Source: CAZKMM01 sp964553915
GTDB taxonomy: Bacteria; RBG-13-61-14; DRUE01
DNA: 24,263 nucleotides
Direction of reading: 5' to 3'
Assembly (NCBI GenBank): GCA_964553915.1
Contig: CAZKMM010000022.1
Location: forward strand, 1 to 24,263
The notes under the pieces: model-generated
The model's input: only the letters and a program-made list of their open reading frames with translations
The model's database searches: none
Told to the model about the DNA's origin: nothing
Position numbers and translations under genes: made by a program
Part shown: one piece after another, positions 23,385 to 24,263 of the stretch
How positions within the stretch are numbered: position 1 is the stretch's first letter
Layout: each line of letters opens with the position of its first letter

Positions 23385-24164
23385 CTAAAGCTCTTTTCCC
23401 AAATAGCTCTCCACCTCTTGATACCATAAACGATAAAATAAACTGAGTAATTCTAATTGAGAATGAACATTCAGTTTATGATAAATCTTCTTGATATGGT
23501 CCCGGATGGTAATCAACTGAATATTTAATCTAGCTGAAATTTGCTTGGGGGCATACCCCTCCAGCATCAAAAGAACAATCTCTATTTCCCTTTGAGTAAG
23601 CCCCTTCTTTTTCAACTTTTCCTTAAACCATTTCTGTGTCTGCCAGCGGGAAAAAATATGCCGAAAAAGAATCAAATTTTTAAAAATATCGCCAAAAACC
23701 CTTAGATTTAATTTTTCCAGGTTGCCAAAATCCTTTTTCATCTTTATATCCCGGTGGAAAGCACTAATTCCCAACCCCACCGGAAGCGAAAAAATCCCCA
23801 ATAGATAATATCCCGGTTTGTTATGATTCCAGAATTTTTCATAAATGCTGAGTAGTTCCCTGTAATCCTCCTTCTGATTAGTGAGATAGGAAAAATCCGT
23901 GCTGTTCAATACCAGACTATCTGCCTCCCACTCTCCCAAGCTTAACTCATTTAAAAGTTCTAAAAGGCGATTTCTTGACTCTTTGGAACACCCATAGCTC
24001 CAGACCATCTCTGCCTCAAATTGATTGCCTTTTAAGATATTCAAGCAAAAACACTCTGCCCCAAATGCCTGGCACAGGTTATAAAGTCCTCTTTCCAAAG
24101 CTTGCGGAGAAACAAATCCCTCCATTAAATCCCTGGCAACAGTCAATAGCTCCTTCTCTTCCAT
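23385..24164 (-). CDS. LuxR-type transcriptional regulator
   Basis: A 259-residue DNA-binding regulator. The C-terminal LuxR helix-turn-helix (about 189-245) reads LTQREIEIVLLMLEGYAPKQ, then ISARLNIQLITIRDHIKKIY and HKLNVHSQLELLSLF, matching the family layout. The N-terminal 180 residues resemble no domain I can name with certainty; they contain several Cys (AECFCLNI) and could be a GAF-like sensor. No receiver domain or membrane helix is seen. The ATG at 24164 has a GGGGAGGG tract directly against it, closer than an ideal Shine-Dalgarno; the next in-frame ATG is 13 codons downstream. It converges on the Tat remnant and hydrogenase operon. Target genes are unknown. Confidence 0.85.
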   Translation of the reverse strand: MEEKELLTVARDLMEGFVSPQALERGLYNLCQAFGAECFCLNILKGNQFEAEMVWSYGCSKESRNRLLELLNELSLGEWEADSLVLNSTDFSYLTNQKEDYRELLSIYEKFWNHNKPGYYLLGIFSLPVGLGISAFHRDIKMKKDFGNLEKLNLRVFGDIFKNLILFRHIFSRWQTQKWFKEKLKKKGLTQREIEIVLLMLEGYAPKQISARLNIQLITIRDHIKKIYHKLNVHSQLELLSLFYRLWYQEVESYLGKEL

Positions 24165-24194
24165 CCCTCCCCGCCTGGTAAATATAATTAAAAA

Positions 24195-24223
24195 ATTATA
24201 TAAAAATTAATCAACTTATACAA
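24195..24223 (-). promoter_or_regulatory. Promoter of the LuxR-type regulator
   Basis: On the minus strand TTGTAT (24223-24218), 17-base spacer, perfect TATAAT (24200-24195). Transcription would start near 24188, a leader of about 24 bases. The last 40 bases of the window (24224-24263) hold nothing recognisable. Confidence 0.65.
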
Positions 24224-24263
24224 TCCCTAAAATTGGGCATTTTAAAAAAGTTAAATTTCCCTA

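Noticed and set aside
1..24263. Search by eye for CRISPR arrays, tRNA or rRNA genes, insertion sequences and long direct repeats.
   Set aside because: None seen; intergenic space is too short or lacks the needed structure.

Overview
The window looks like a stretch of an anaerobic bacterial chromosome, probably from a metagenome-assembled or draft genome, because it contains exactly 100 N at 3379-3478. Gene density is very high and many genes overlap by 1-19 bases. Recognisable bacterial sigma-70-type promoters occur, and there are no phage, transposon, CRISPR, rRNA or tRNA genes. The gene set combines a FadN-type beta-oxidation pair, an LL-diaminopimelate aminotransferase, a group 3b-like NiFe hydrogenase, a glutaconate-type CoA-transferase, and DUF4911- and DUF6178-type proteins. 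It best fits a Desulfobacterota (deltaproteobacterial) or related anaerobe. That assignment is an inference from gene content only.

Layout. (1) 1-3522, minus strand: a FadN-like 3-hydroxyacyl-CoA dehydrogenase/enoyl-CoA hydratase, then a thiolase that runs off the left edge. The assembly gap removes the FadN N-terminus. (2) 3559-8860, plus strand: argG, a class V aminotransferase, serA and purA, a biosynthetic operon behind one clear promoter. (3) 12108-8857, minus strand: dapL, folK, a membrane YHS protein, a DHDPS/NAL-family aldolase and a DUF4911 protein. These overlap or abut and meet purA tail to tail. (4) 12123-16239, plus strand: a DUF6178-like protein, a soluble PAS-PAS hybrid histidine kinase and a 66-residue protein, each behind its own promoter. 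(5) 18486-16242, minus strand: two CoA-transferase subunits and a small membrane protein. (6) 18629-23180, plus strand: a four-subunit bidirectional hydrogenase (beta, gamma, delta, alpha) with a single-domain response regulator as fifth gene, ended by a strong terminator. (7) 23180-24223: a stranded Tat signal peptide (gene remnant) and a LuxR-type regulator on the minus strand.

How the genes work together. The acyl-CoA genes, the CoA-transferase and the NAD(P)-linked hydrogenase fit a cell that oxidises fatty or organic acids and balances reduced nicotinamide through H2, as in syntrophic or sulfate-reducing metabolism. The plus-strand biosynthetic operon supplies arginine, serine and AMP precursors.

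Most noteworthy: four plus-strand reading frames (12157/12160, 13963, 16039, 23216) have no Shine-Dalgarno sequence. In each, a -10-like hexamer ends six bases before the start codon, so transcription should begin at the start codon itself (leaderless mRNAs). All other promoters recognised here lie farther upstream of genes with Shine-Dalgarno sequences. Also notable are a terminator-like hairpin in the hydrogenase leader, a 12-base inverted repeat flanking the CoA-transferase promoter, and the orphan Tat signal peptide.
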